A DNA stretch of 32,396 nucleotides from NCBI GenBank assembly GCA_024398535.1, contig JAKSIY010000018.1, forward strand, positions 1 to 32,396, written 5' to 3'. Source of the DNA: Bacteroidaceae bacterium (GTDB taxonomy: Bacteria; Bacteroidota; Bacteroidia; Bacteroidales; Bacteroidaceae). Position numbers and translations under genes: made by a program. Below the pieces are notes generated by a model that ran no database searches, was not told where the DNA came from, and saw only the letters and a list, made by a program, of their open reading frames with translations. This document shows, piece after piece, positions 23,127-31,173 of this stretch (positions are counted from its first letter, which is position 1; every line of letters begins with the position of its first letter).

Positions 23127-23148
23127 GGCCTGTGTTTTACTACAGGCC
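23127..23148 (-). terminator. Candidate terminator or leader hairpin downstream of acyl-CoA ligase 2
   Basis: GGCCTGT (23127-23133) and ACAGGCC (23142-23148) form a perfect 7-bp stem with an 8-base loop. On the minus strand it is followed by TTGGTTGTC, a weak U tail. It lies between the ligase stop (23170) and the M16 start (23085). A TAAATTTG -7-like box at 23165-23172 would place the hairpin inside the M16 leader. Confidence 0.4.
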
Positions 23149-23169
23149 AATGGTATTATTATTTCAAAT

Positions 23170-24795
23170 TTATGCATCGGGATTGGTATCCTTGTAAAGG
23201 AAACGCCTGATCTTCTTTGTCGCGGTCTTCTCAAAAGGCTCCTTCATGATACCTATTTCACTGATATTCGATGCCTTGTTGACCTTTGAATTCACGAACT
23301 TGACCAGAGCCGCCTTGTGTTCCTCAATTATCCTGACGAACTCATCCTCTCCCTTAAGGTTCCAGTTGAGTACATCCTCATTGAAGTTCACGAGTGCCAG
23401 AAGCTTGCCGCTCCGTTCCAGGACTATCGATTCGTTGACACCCTCATAGTCATTTATGACCTTCTCAATCTCTTCAGGGTAGATATTCTCACCGCTGGCT
23501 CCCAGAATCATATTGTTCAGACGCCCCTTGATAAAATAACGGCCCTCCTTATCAACCGATGCCAGATCATTGGTCTTGAACCACCCGTCTTCTGTAAAGG
23601 CGGCCTTGGTTCTTTCCGGATCCTTGTAATAGCCTATCATGATGTTGTTGCCCTTGGCCACAATCTCACCCTGCCCTGTTTCCGGATTCACATTGTCCAG
23701 CCGGATCTGTACGCCATGTCCCGGAAAGCCTATTGAACCCGGCACCGTGCTGAACCATTTTGACAGGATCAGCAGAGGCGCGCACTCCGTAAGACCATAA
23801 CCTATGAAGTATGGGAAGTGGGCCTTCTTGAGGAATGACTCTATATCCGGATCAAGCTTGGCACCTCCGATTCCGTAGAATCTCAGTTTACCGCCGAACG
23901 TCTTTATCAGTTTCTTGCCGATAATGCGGCAGGTAATCCCATTCATATGCTTATACATCCAGCCCAGGGCCTTGCTCTTGTTTATCAGAGGAACAATACT
24001 GCTCTTGTAAACCTTCTCAATGATCAGAGGCACTGTAAGTATTGCAGTCGGTCTTACCTCATTCATGGTCTTGAGCAGGATAGTAGGTGTCGGCAGCTTT
24101 GACATGTAGCAGACAGCAGCACCGCAATAGTATGGATAGAACATTCCCAGACTCAGCTCGTATGTGTGTGCCATCGGAAGGACTGACAACAGAATATCAC
24201 CTGGACCTATCTTGAAGTAATGAATACCTATTATCAGATTGGTATAGATATTCAGATGACTCAGCACTACACCCTTTGCACTGCCGGTTGTTCCTGAAGT
24301 ATAGATGATTGTTGCAATGTCCTCAGGAGCCGGATCCCTGAGACTCTCTCCCTTGGAGCGGACATTGTCTGATTTCCTGATGACCTCAAGCGACTCTATG
24401 TCAATGACCAGGTCCATCCTGGAAAGACACTCTTCAGAAACCTTCTTGATAAGTTTCCTGCTGACAAACAGTACAGTAGATTCTGAATGTGTGAGCACAT
24501 TCGTAACCTCACTCTCTGTAAAGTCCGGCAACAGAGGAACTGCTATACGGCCGAATGCAACTGTTGCGAACATTGCCAGTGACCAGTTTGGCATACTCTG
24601 TGAGAATATGGCGACCTTGTCACCGAATCCCACTCCAGCTTCTTCAAGACGGGCAGAGAGGCTGTCGCAGGCTTCCTTGAACGATGCGTATGTGTACGAT
24701 TGAACTCCATCCGTCTGCCAGAAGAGCTTCTCGTTGGCATATTTTCTGGTTGAATCCAGATAGAGCTCCCTGAGGGTTGATACCTCTTTTTCCAT
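23170..24795 (-). CDS. Long-chain fatty acid-CoA ligase (AMP-binding), second of three
   Basis: A 541-aa ANL-superfamily ligase. The AMP-binding motif is YTSGTTGSAKG from residue 165, followed by VLPMAHTYE, GYGLTECAPL and the hinge GWFKTND, where Asn replaces the more usual Gly-Asp form. GASGENIYPEEIE and the C-terminal lysine segment EKTATKKIRRFLYK complete the family pattern. The substrate is probably a medium or long acyl chain; an acyl-ACP synthetase is an alternative. It is about 60% as long in its linkers as the first ligase and clearly a different subfamily. It has its own promoter and follows the third ligase, also on the minus strand. Confidence 0.87.
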   Translation of the reverse strand: MEKEVSTLRELYLDSTRKYANEKLFWQTDGVQSYTYASFKEACDSLSARLEEAGVGFGDKVAIFSQSMPNWSLAMFATVAFGRIAVPLLPDFTESEVTNVLTHSESTVLFVSRKLIKKVSEECLSRMDLVIDIESLEVIRKSDNVRSKGESLRDPAPEDIATIIYTSGTTGSAKGVVLSHLNIYTNLIIGIHYFKIGPGDILLSVLPMAHTYELSLGMFYPYYCGAAVCYMSKLPTPTILLKTMNEVRPTAILTVPLIIEKVYKSSIVPLINKSKALGWMYKHMNGITCRIIGKKLIKTFGGKLRFYGIGGAKLDPDIESFLKKAHFPYFIGYGLTECAPLLILSKWFSTVPGSIGFPGHGVQIRLDNVNPETGQGEIVAKGNNIMIGYYKDPERTKAAFTEDGWFKTNDLASVDKEGRYFIKGRLNNMILGASGENIYPEEIEKVINDYEGVNESIVLERSGKLLALVNFNEDVLNWNLKGEDEFVRIIEEHKAALVKFVNSKVNKASNISEIGIMKEPFEKTATKKIRRFLYKDTNPDA

Positions 24796-24814
24796 TATTT
24801 AGTTAAAATTTGCG

Positions 24815-24822
24815 CAAAGATA
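24815..24822 (-). promoter_or_regulatory. -7 element of the acyl-CoA ligase 2 promoter
   Basis: The minus strand reads TATCTTTG, a perfect TAnnTTTG, 19 bases before the ATG at 24795. The -33 region is non-consensus. It lies just downstream of the ligase 3 terminator. Confidence 0.55.
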
Positions 24823-24862
24823 CTCACCAATAATCACATGCACATTATATATGTAAAGAAAA

Positions 24863-24895
24863 CTGCCGCACAAAATTCACGATTTTGTGCGGCAG
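24863..24895 (-). terminator. Intrinsic terminator of acyl-CoA ligase 3
   Basis: CTGCCGCACAAAAT (24863-24876) and ATTTTGTGCGGCAG (24882-24895) form a perfect 14-bp stem with a 5-base loop. On the minus strand it is followed by TTTTCTTTA. It starts about 33 bases after the stop of the gene ending at 24929. Confidence 0.85.
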
Positions 24896-24928
24896 AATAT
24901 ATAAGCAGTCTCCTCAGACTGTATCCGG

Positions 24929-26560
24929 TCACGAATAGAGGAAACGGCGGATGCTTCCCTTTGGTGTCTTTGCAAAAGGCTGTGTCTGAAGTTCATAGTC
25001 TGCTACGGCAGAGTAGCCCGGAACCTGCTGGTTCAGCTTGACAAGATTCTGCTTCATGATTGCAGCAAGAGTCTCTGCACTCAGATTGTCATTCGTGGCA
25101 GCATCGGCATTCGGAACAATCAGGGCAACCAGTTTTGTGTCACGCTGTACAATGATGGACTCAGCAACGTATGGAAGCTGGTTCAGCAGCACCTCAATCT
25201 CTTCTGGATAGATGTTCTGGCCATTGGTAGAGAGAAGCATGTTCTTGCATCGGCCAACTAGGAAGAGGGTGTCATCCTTGTCAACGGTACCCATGTCACC
25301 GGTCATGAACCAGCCGTCCTCAGTGAAGGCTGCCTTGGTAGCCTCAGGATTCTTGTAGTAGCCCTGGAATACAGCGGCACCCTTTACCAGAACCTGACCT
25401 GCTATATGCTCAGGATCCTGAGACTCAACCTTCAGGTCAACGCATTTGTGTGAATACTCACCGCATGACTTCAGCTTGTATGTACCCTTGTGTCCTGCAG
25501 AAATCAGAGGGCAGGTCTCTGTCATACCATAACCGGTAATGAAAGGAAGCTGCAGCTTGCGTGTAAGCAGCAGTTCAAGATCCTGTGGAATTGCTGCACC
25601 ACCTGTTACGAACAGCTCTACATTGCCGCCAAGAGCCTCAATCACCTTATCATGGAGCTCAGAGCAGAATTCCTGATTGTTCTCGTAGTCTTCAAGCTTG
25701 GCCTCACCCTCTGGAGTATGGATCTGCTTTCCAACCACGTAGTCAATGAACTTGGTCAGGATAAGTGGAACCGCAAAGAAGATTGAAGGCTTGAGTTCGC
25801 ACATAGCATCCTTTACATTGGCAGGAATAGGCGGCAGGCCCAGAACGGTCTCATGCATACCGATTGTCACTGGTATGATACCATCGCAGAGAAGACCAAA
25901 GATATGTGCAAACGGAAGAATGCTCACATAGTTTGAATCCGGATTATATGGGAAATAGTCCTGGAGTGACTCAACGTTTACGCTGAAGTTGCGAACATTC
26001 AGCATGACACCCTTAGGGTTGCCCGTAGAACCTGAAGTGTACATGATTGCGCAGATGTCATCCATCTCAGGAATGAACAGTTTGACATCCTCCTTGGTGA
26101 AGGTAGGAACCATGCTGTCGATGCCTGCGTAGAGGGCCTTTGCCTCATCTGTACCATAAAGCATCTCCATGGTTGCAATGTCAAACACGGCAATCACATT
26201 CTTCATGTTGCTGCAATTCATTTTGTCAAAGAGCCTCTTCTCAAGATAAAGGATCTTTGAGTCTGAATGGTTTACAAGGTTTTCTGCATCAGAAGGAAGG
26301 AATCCGTTGAACAGCTGTACGCTTACGAATCCGCCGCTGACTGCGGCCATGAATACAGATATCCAATTTTTGCTGCTTGCTGCATACAGACATATCTTGT
26401 CTCCCTTTACCAGACCTGCAGCGGTCCAGAATGCCTGCATCTTAGCCACATTATGACCAAGCTGTGCGTATGTGATAGTCTCCTTATGAAAGTCACTCAA
26501 AGCTTTCTTGTCCCAGCATCTTACTATAGTATCCTGGAACGTTCTTACAAAGTTCTCCAT
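24929..26560 (-). CDS. Long-chain fatty acid-CoA ligase (AMP-binding), third of three
   Basis: A 543-aa ANL-superfamily ligase. It carries YTSGSTGNPKG from residue 174, LPFAHIFGL, GYGMTETCPL, the hinge GWFMTGD, STNGQNIYPEEIE and the C-terminal lysine region FAKTPKGSIRRFLYS. The ending closely parallels that of ligase 2 (KKIRRFLYK), so the two are probably tandem paralogs that have diverged widely. The ATG at 26560 is preferred because a -7 box lies at 26602-26609; upstream in-frame codons to 26644 would precede the transcription start. Substrate cannot be inferred beyond a carboxylic acid, probably an acyl chain. Confidence 0.87.
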   Translation of the reverse strand: MENFVRTFQDTIVRCWDKKALSDFHKETITYAQLGHNVAKMQAFWTAAGLVKGDKICLYAASSKNWISVFMAAVSGGFVSVQLFNGFLPSDAENLVNHSDSKILYLEKRLFDKMNCSNMKNVIAVFDIATMEMLYGTDEAKALYAGIDSMVPTFTKEDVKLFIPEMDDICAIMYTSGSTGNPKGVMLNVRNFSVNVESLQDYFPYNPDSNYVSILPFAHIFGLLCDGIIPVTIGMHETVLGLPPIPANVKDAMCELKPSIFFAVPLILTKFIDYVVGKQIHTPEGEAKLEDYENNQEFCSELHDKVIEALGGNVELFVTGGAAIPQDLELLLTRKLQLPFITGYGMTETCPLISAGHKGTYKLKSCGEYSHKCVDLKVESQDPEHIAGQVLVKGAAVFQGYYKNPEATKAAFTEDGWFMTGDMGTVDKDDTLFLVGRCKNMLLSTNGQNIYPEEIEVLLNQLPYVAESIIVQRDTKLVALIVPNADAATNDNLSAETLAAIMKQNLVKLNQQVPGYSAVADYELQTQPFAKTPKGSIRRFLYS

Positions 26561-26601
26561 GTCAGTTTTCTGTTTTTTCAGTTTGTGTCTCAATGGACGC
26601 A

Positions 26602-26609
26602 CAAAAGTA
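26602..26609 (-). promoter_or_regulatory. -7 element of the acyl-CoA ligase 3 promoter
   Basis: The minus strand reads TACTTTTG, matching TAnnTTTG, 41 bases before the ATG at 26560. No clear -33 TTTG is seen. Confidence 0.5.
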
Positions 26610-26674
26610 TCTAAAGCAGATACCGGACATGACTTCAGCCACAATTGAGTGGTATTTTGAAGGCAATTTTACAC

Positions 26675-26697
26675 AAAAAGGATATCAATTATCCTTT
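26675..26697 (-). terminator. Intrinsic terminator at the end of the trp-pgeF operon
   Basis: On the minus strand AAAGGATA and TATCCTTT (26690-26697 and 26677-26684 on the plus strand) form an 8-bp stem with a 5-base loop. A run of T (26675-26679) is shared with the end of the stem. The pgeF stop codon lies in the loop region, so the terminator overlaps the coding end. Confidence 0.65.
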
Positions 26698-27396
26698 CTT
26701 ACCACAAAAACCATGGATTTTTATTGAATTGATGATGCGCCCACACTTGTTTCCTTCACGGCGGGCAGAGAAGAACATGGAGTTGTTCTGATAGGTACAG
26801 ATTCCTGCGGTATGTATTCTCTCATCTGACAGGCCTGCACCTGTCAGGGTCATACGGACGGCATTCCAGAGATCTATATGAAGCCCGCCGGACATATCCC
26901 CTTCCGTGCGCGACCCACGGTCAGACATGATCTGGGACATGTCAAAACCGGCACTGGCAAACTCATCAGCAACCTCCTGTCCTACCTGGAAACTGTCCGG
27001 GCCTATTCCCGGGCCTATTACCGCAATCAGGTCAGCAGGATCTGTCCCAAACTGTTCATGCATGGATAGCACTGTCTTTTCAGAAATTCTTCTGACAGTT
27101 CCACGCCACCCGCTATGGACAGCTCCCGCCGCCCTTCTGATGGGGTCATAGAGAAGTACAGGAATGCAGTCAGCGGTTCTAACTCCGATTGCGCACTCTT
27201 CAAGATTGGTAATCAGGGCATCCACGCCCTCAAGATCCTGACGGGTAAGATCCGGTCTGTCAACCAGCGCGACCGTATCTGTATGTGTCTGATGCGGCTG
27301 AACGACAGGATACGGCAAAGTGGCAGTGCGCAGGGTAGAGAAAGCCTCCACCCCGGCACCCATGTCATACCAGAGCAAGTCGCCTTCAGGCATCAT
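26689..27396 (-). CDS. pgeF: YfiH/PgeF-family protein (multicopper polyphenol oxidase/laccase-like domain)
   Basis: A 235-aa protein of the YfiH/LACC1 family. The metal-site residues are all present: His38 in QTHTD, Cys77 in RTADCIPVLLYDP and His94 in GAVHSGWRGT. GPGIGPDSFQVG and TYQNNSMFFSARREG follow. Bacterial members are reported either as peptidoglycan-editing amidases (PgeF) or as purine nucleoside phosphorylase/adenosine deaminase-like enzymes; the older laccase label is doubtful. The start overlaps the trpA stop by four bases; the first two codons are both ATG. It is the last gene of the trp operon and ends in a terminator. A function in tryptophan synthesis is not implied. Confidence 0.85.
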   Translation of the reverse strand: MMPEGDLLWYDMGAGVEAFSTLRTATLPYPVVQPHQTHTDTVALVDRPDLTRQDLEGVDALITNLEECAIGVRTADCIPVLLYDPIRRAAGAVHSGWRGTVRRISEKTVLSMHEQFGTDPADLIAVIGPGIGPDSFQVGQEVADEFASAGFDMSQIMSDRGSRTEGDMSGGLHIDLWNAVRMTLTGAGLSDERIHTAGICTYQNNSMFFSARREGNKCGRIINSIKIHGFCGKKG

Positions 27397-28172
27397 AGGC
27401 CTATGTCAGACTTAAGTTCCCTGATTGCAGAATCCGCATCGCCCTGATGCTTCTCTAGCAGGGTCACAAAACGGCTGCCAATTATACCGCCCGATGCATT
27501 GTCGCATGCAGCATCAAAGGTCTGCCTGTTGCTGATTCCAAAACCTACCATGCGCGGAATACGCAGATTCATTGACGCAATCCTGTGGAAATACTCCAGC
27601 TTAGCCTCGTTGAAGTCTTTCTGGGCACCGGTTGTAGATGCCGACGATACCATATACACGAATCCGCTGGTGTGCTCGTCAATAAGACGGACACGTTCCG
27701 GACTGGTTTCCGGTGTGATCAGCATAATCATGCGCAGATCATATTTTTCAGCCACAGACTTATACTGCTCCATGTAGTCCTTGAATGGAAGATCCGGAAT
27801 AATGATTCCGTCAACACCCACCTCCTTGCATGAACGGCAGAAATTCTCAAAGCCGTACTTGAAGACAGGATTCAGATAGCCCATCATCACAAGCGGAATG
27901 TCAACATCCTGTCTGATATCCCTGAGCTGCTCAAACAGCAGTTTCAGACTCATTCCATTCCGAAGCGCCTTGGTTGCTGCATCCTGAATGACAGGGCCAT
28001 CGGCCATTGGATCACTGAACGGAATACCAATCTCTATCATGTTGACACCATTCCGTGCCAGGCTTCTGATAACACCGGCTGTTCCGTCAAGCGTAGGAGC
28101 ACCTGCACAGAAGTAGATTGAGAGAAGCCTCTTTGGGTTTCCTGCAAAAAGTCTGTCAATTCTATTAGTCAT
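27393..28172 (-). CDS. trpA: Tryptophan synthase alpha subunit
   Basis: A 259-aa TIM barrel that cleaves indole-3-glycerol phosphate to indole and glyceraldehyde-3-phosphate. The catalytic acids Glu47 (MIEIGIPFSDP) and Asp58 (MADGPVIQ) are present. YLNPVFKYG, IIPDLPFKD, the loop SSASTTGAQ and the phosphate-binding GFGISNRQT/GGIIGSRFV segments match the family. It starts 10 bases after the trpF stop and overlaps pgeF by four bases. The beta-subunit gene trpB is not in the window, although the two proteins act as a complex; it is probably upstream of trpE. Confidence 0.96.
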   Translation of the reverse strand: MTNRIDRLFAGNPKRLLSIYFCAGAPTLDGTAGVIRSLARNGVNMIEIGIPFSDPMADGPVIQDAATKALRNGMSLKLLFEQLRDIRQDVDIPLVMMGYLNPVFKYGFENFCRSCKEVGVDGIIIPDLPFKDYMEQYKSVAEKYDLRMIMLITPETSPERVRLIDEHTSGFVYMVSSASTTGAQKDFNEAKLEYFHRIASMNLRIPRMVGFGISNRQTFDAACDNASGGIIGSRFVTLLEKHQGDADSAIRELKSDIGL

Positions 28173-28182
28173 AATTCTATTC

Positions 28183-28797
28183 TCAAATTGCGTTTAAAAA
28201 TTGTTTTAGGAGTCCGACATCCTTGAGTGCCGGTTCCGTCTCAAAACGGCTGTTAAGGTCATACCCTGCAAGCATCGGATGGGGAAAAGAGGTCAATCCC
28301 TCTGCGCTCTCCGGGCCGATGCCTCCACTGAGCAGGAACGGGGTATCACCCTTATATTCATCAAGAACACTCCAGTCAAAGCATCTGCCGCTTCCTCCTG
28401 CCAGTTCTGTCTTGGTATCAAACAGGAACAGGTCACACTCTCCGGCATACTGCCCGGTCTGCACCAGGTCTGAGGCAGAGGCCACGCGGAATGCCTTGAT
28501 CACATTCACCCCCAGATTCTTGACGCTCCGGCACATCTCTGCAGATTCTTTTCCATGCAGTTGCACGTAGTCAAGAGAGAACTGACTGACGCGCTCCCGG
28601 ATCTCCTCAAAGGGAGCGTCCACAAAGACCCCGACCCTTCTGGCATGACACGGCATCACAGAAGGCAGTTCCACGACATTTCTGGGCGATGGGGCATAGA
28701 AGATAAAACCCATCAGGTCTATTCCAAGAGAGTCAACTGCACGTATATTGGCAGACTCTCTCATTCCGCAGACTTTTATGAGCTTTTCTCCTTTCAT
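28183..28797 (-). CDS. trpF: Phosphoribosylanthranilate isomerase
   Basis: A 204-aa TIM barrel that isomerises phosphoribosylanthranilate to its ribulosyl (CdRP) form. The catalytic base Cys10 is in KVCGM and the acid Asp127 in LFDTKT. FIFYAPSPRNV, VGVFVD, VQLHGKES and the phosphate-binding LLSGGI segment complete the pattern. It overlaps the trpC stop by four bases (ATGA), so the two should be translated in tandem. Confidence 0.95.
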   Translation of the reverse strand: MKGEKLIKVCGMRESANIRAVDSLGIDLMGFIFYAPSPRNVVELPSVMPCHARRVGVFVDAPFEEIRERVSQFSLDYVQLHGKESAEMCRSVKNLGVNVIKAFRVASASDLVQTGQYAGECDLFLFDTKTELAGGSGRCFDWSVLDEYKGDTPFLLSGGIGPESAEGLTSFPHPMLAGYDLNSRFETEPALKDVGLLKQFLNAI

Positions 28798-29600
28798 AGT
28801 GCTTCTACGAACTCCCGGAGTGCCTTTCCGGGATCTTCACGCTTCATGAAATTCTCTCCCATCAGGAAGCCACGGAATCCGGCATCACGCAGACTTCTTA
28901 CCGTTTCAGGAGCAGAGATTCCGCTCTCTGATACCAAGACAGGCGCATTCTGTGCCGGAACAGCCTCAGACAGAGCCTGAGCCAGATCAAACGAATTCCT
29001 GACATCGGTATGGAATGTTCCCAGGTTGCGGTTGTTTATTCCAACCATGTCTGCACCCAAGGCGGCATACTTCAGTTCCTCTGTGCTGTGTATGTCAAGC
29101 AGGACCTCCAGACCAAGCTCATGAGCCTTTCCAAGCAACTGGCTGCACCTGTCCATATCAAGGCAGGCTGCAATCAGCAGTACTGCGTCAGCACCGGCAA
29201 GACGTGCCTCAAGAAGCTGGTATTCATCAATGATAAAGTCCTTCCTGAGTATCGGGATATCCACCATGGGGCGCACCTTGCGTATAAACTCCAGCTCTCC
29301 GCCAAAGTATTTCATATCGGTCAGGATACTCAATGCCGATGCCCCAGCTGCAGCATACGCCGGCACGACCTGAAGCAGCTGGGCATCCTCATGGATCCAG
29401 CCCTTTGACGGAGACTTACGCTTGAACTCCGATATGATACCGGAATCCGATGCCGCCAGGGCCCGGCTCATGCTGCGCGTGCTGCGGGGAGCAGCCAGGG
29501 CAAGCCTCTCAAGCTCTTCATACGGCATGCGGCCACGGGCATCGGCCACCTCAATGCGCTTGTCTGCAACTATGTCAGAGAGGATATCCTTCATTTTCAT
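28794..29600 (-). CDS. trpC: Indole-3-glycerol-phosphate synthase
   Basis: A 268-aa TIM barrel that closes CdRP to indole-3-glycerol phosphate with loss of CO2 and water. Family residues present are Glu58 and Lys60 (SEFKRKSPS), Lys120 (ILRKDF), Asn190 (GINNRNL), and Glu225 and Ser226 (SESGI). The position equivalent to the catalytic Glu159 of the Sulfolobus enzyme, in its IEIN segment, is here Asp169 (LLDIH), a conservative but unusual change. The start overlaps the trpD stop by four bases, and the stop overlaps the trpF start by four bases. It is a stand-alone TrpC, not the TrpCF fusion of enterobacteria. Confidence 0.95.
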   Translation of the reverse strand: MKMKDILSDIVADKRIEVADARGRMPYEELERLALAAPRSTRSMSRALAASDSGIISEFKRKSPSKGWIHEDAQLLQVVPAYAAAGASALSILTDMKYFGGELEFIRKVRPMVDIPILRKDFIIDEYQLLEARLAGADAVLLIAACLDMDRCSQLLGKAHELGLEVLLDIHSTEELKYAALGADMVGINNRNLGTFHTDVRNSFDLAQALSEAVPAQNAPVLVSESGISAPETVRSLRDAGFRGFLMGENFMKREDPGKALREFVEAL

Positions 29601-30592
29601 GAATTGATTTCAACGAACTTACGGAACGTTGCCAAGGCCTTGCCACTCTCAAGAGACTCCCTGGCAATCTCAATGGAATCTGCAACAGACAGGTTGCGGT
29701 CAAATACCGAGATTCCACATGCAGCGTTTGCAATCACCACATTCTTCTGTGACTCTGTTGCAGTACCGTCAAGGATACTGTCAAAGATCTTCATGGCCTC
29801 CTGCTGGGTTGCACCGCCGTAAATCTCTTCAGGATTAACGTAGTTGAAGCCCATGTCCTTAGGCGTGAACACCTTTTCAAAGTCATTTGTAACCAGCTTG
29901 AAACCACTGGTCAGTGAAATCTCATCATAGCCGTCATAGCTTGAGATTACGCCGAAATGGTCACCAATCTTCTGATGTGCATTCACATACAGACGCATCT
30001 GTGCCTGATTTGCGGTACCGTGAAGGGAATTCTTTGGTCTGCATGGATTGACAAGCGGGCCAAGCAGATTGAAGCAGGTAGGAATACCCAGAGCCCTGCG
30101 AACCGGGCCCACAAACTTCATTCCGTATGCGAACAGAGGAGCGTGGAAATAGCAGATGCCTGTCTCTTCAATGGAACGGCGTAGCTGGCTCAGGTCATCA
30201 GAGAACTTCACCCCATGTCCCTGAAGGACGTTGCTGGCACCACTCACCGAACTGCTGGCACCATTTCCGTGCTTTGTTACCATATAGCCGGCACCTGCAA
30301 CCACGAACGATGCACAGGTAGAGATGTTGAAGGTATTCTTGCCATCGCCTCCTGTTCCTACTATATCAAGGGTATTGTAATCCTCAAAATCAAGATACTT
30401 GCCTGTTTCAAGCAGGCCGTCGCGGAATCCAAGGAGCTCATCAACAGATACGCCGCGTGACTGAAGCGACATAAGCAGTGCTGCAATCTGGCACTCGTTG
30501 AACTTCTGGTCAACTATGCCCAGCATGATTGTGTGTGTGTCCTGACGGCTCAGAATCTCGCCGCCAATCATTCTACTCAGATATTCTTGCAT
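29597..30592 (-). CDS. trpD: Anthranilate phosphoribosyltransferase
   Basis: A 331-aa enzyme that joins anthranilate and PRPP. The PRPP-binding loop GTGGDGKNT is at 79-87, KHGN at 107-110, and SSSVSGASNVL follows. The metal-binding and late segments (FNLLGPLVNP, ANAACGISV) are also present. The frame can be extended to a TTG at 30613, but the ATG at 30592 gives the normal N-terminus MQEYLSRMIGGE and starts five bases after the trpG stop. It is a separate polypeptide, not fused to TrpG as in enterobacteria. Confidence 0.96.
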   Translation of the reverse strand: MQEYLSRMIGGEILSRQDTHTIMLGIVDQKFNECQIAALLMSLQSRGVSVDELLGFRDGLLETGKYLDFEDYNTLDIVGTGGDGKNTFNISTCASFVVAGAGYMVTKHGNGASSSVSGASNVLQGHGVKFSDDLSQLRRSIEETGICYFHAPLFAYGMKFVGPVRRALGIPTCFNLLGPLVNPCRPKNSLHGTANQAQMRLYVNAHQKIGDHFGVISSYDGYDEISLTSGFKLVTNDFEKVFTPKDMGFNYVNPEEIYGGATQQEAMKIFDSILDGTATESQKNVVIANAACGISVFDRNLSVADSIEIARESLESGKALATFRKFVEINS

Positions 30593-30597
30593 ATTAT

Positions 30598-31161
30598 TCA
30601 ATGTTTTATCCAATTTTCTATCATCTTCTTACCATCAGGGGTAAGCACGCTCTCGGGATGGAACTGAATTCCGCGGACATCATACTCGCGGTGTCTCAGA
30701 GCCATCACCTGCCCCTCTTCACTCAGGGCAACCACCTCAAGAGAGTCAGGGAGCGATGCCGCATCGACCACCCATGAGTGGTAGCGGCCAACCTTGACCT
30801 GCTCAGGAAGACCTTCAAAAAGGTAGTCCCTGACAGTTATCCTGCACGGAGTCTGCACTCCATGGAAGACATCGCTCAGATTGACCAGTGTGCCTCCAAA
30901 GCATTCACCTATGGCCTGTTCACCAAGACAGATGCCTAGAATAGGCTTCTTTCCCGCATATCGCTCTATGACAGGCAGCAGCAGGCCGGCTTCTGACGGA
31001 ATGCCCGGACCCGGTGACAGCATTATCCTGTCAAACTCCTCAAGCTGGTCAAGTTCAAACTGGTCGTTCCTGAACACGGTTATGTCAGCCCCCAGTTCCT
31101 TCACCAGATGTACCAGATTATAGGTAAAGGAGTCGTAATTATCTATCATTACAATTTTCAT
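30598..31161 (-). CDS. trpG: Anthranilate synthase component II (glutamine amidotransferase)
   Basis: A 187-aa class I glutamine amidotransferase that supplies ammonia to TrpE. The triad is Cys78 in GICLG, and His168 and Glu170 in FHPES. The opening IDNYDSFTYNLV and LSPGPGIPSEAG are typical. The residue two after Cys78-Leu79-Gly80 is Glu81, where GxCLGHQ is more usual. The start is 12 bases after the trpE stop. As in several bacteria, the subunit could in principle also serve PabB; no pabB is visible here. Confidence 0.95.
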   Translation of the reverse strand: MKIVMIDNYDSFTYNLVHLVKELGADITVFRNDQFELDQLEEFDRIMLSPGPGIPSEAGLLLPVIERYAGKKPILGICLGEQAIGECFGGTLVNLSDVFHGVQTPCRITVRDYLFEGLPEQVKVGRYHSWVVDAASLPDSLEVVALSEEGQVMALRHREYDVRGIQFHPESVLTPDGKKMIENWIKH

Positions 31162-31173
31162 ACCTTTCTCTCC

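Noticed and set aside
26561..26644. Longer N-terminus for acyl-CoA ligase 3
   Set aside because: The extra residues are basic and unlike the family, and a -7 box lies at 26602-26609.
30593..30613. TTG start for trpD at 30613
   Set aside because: It would overlap trpG by 16 bases and add residues not typical of the family; the ATG at 30592 fits better.
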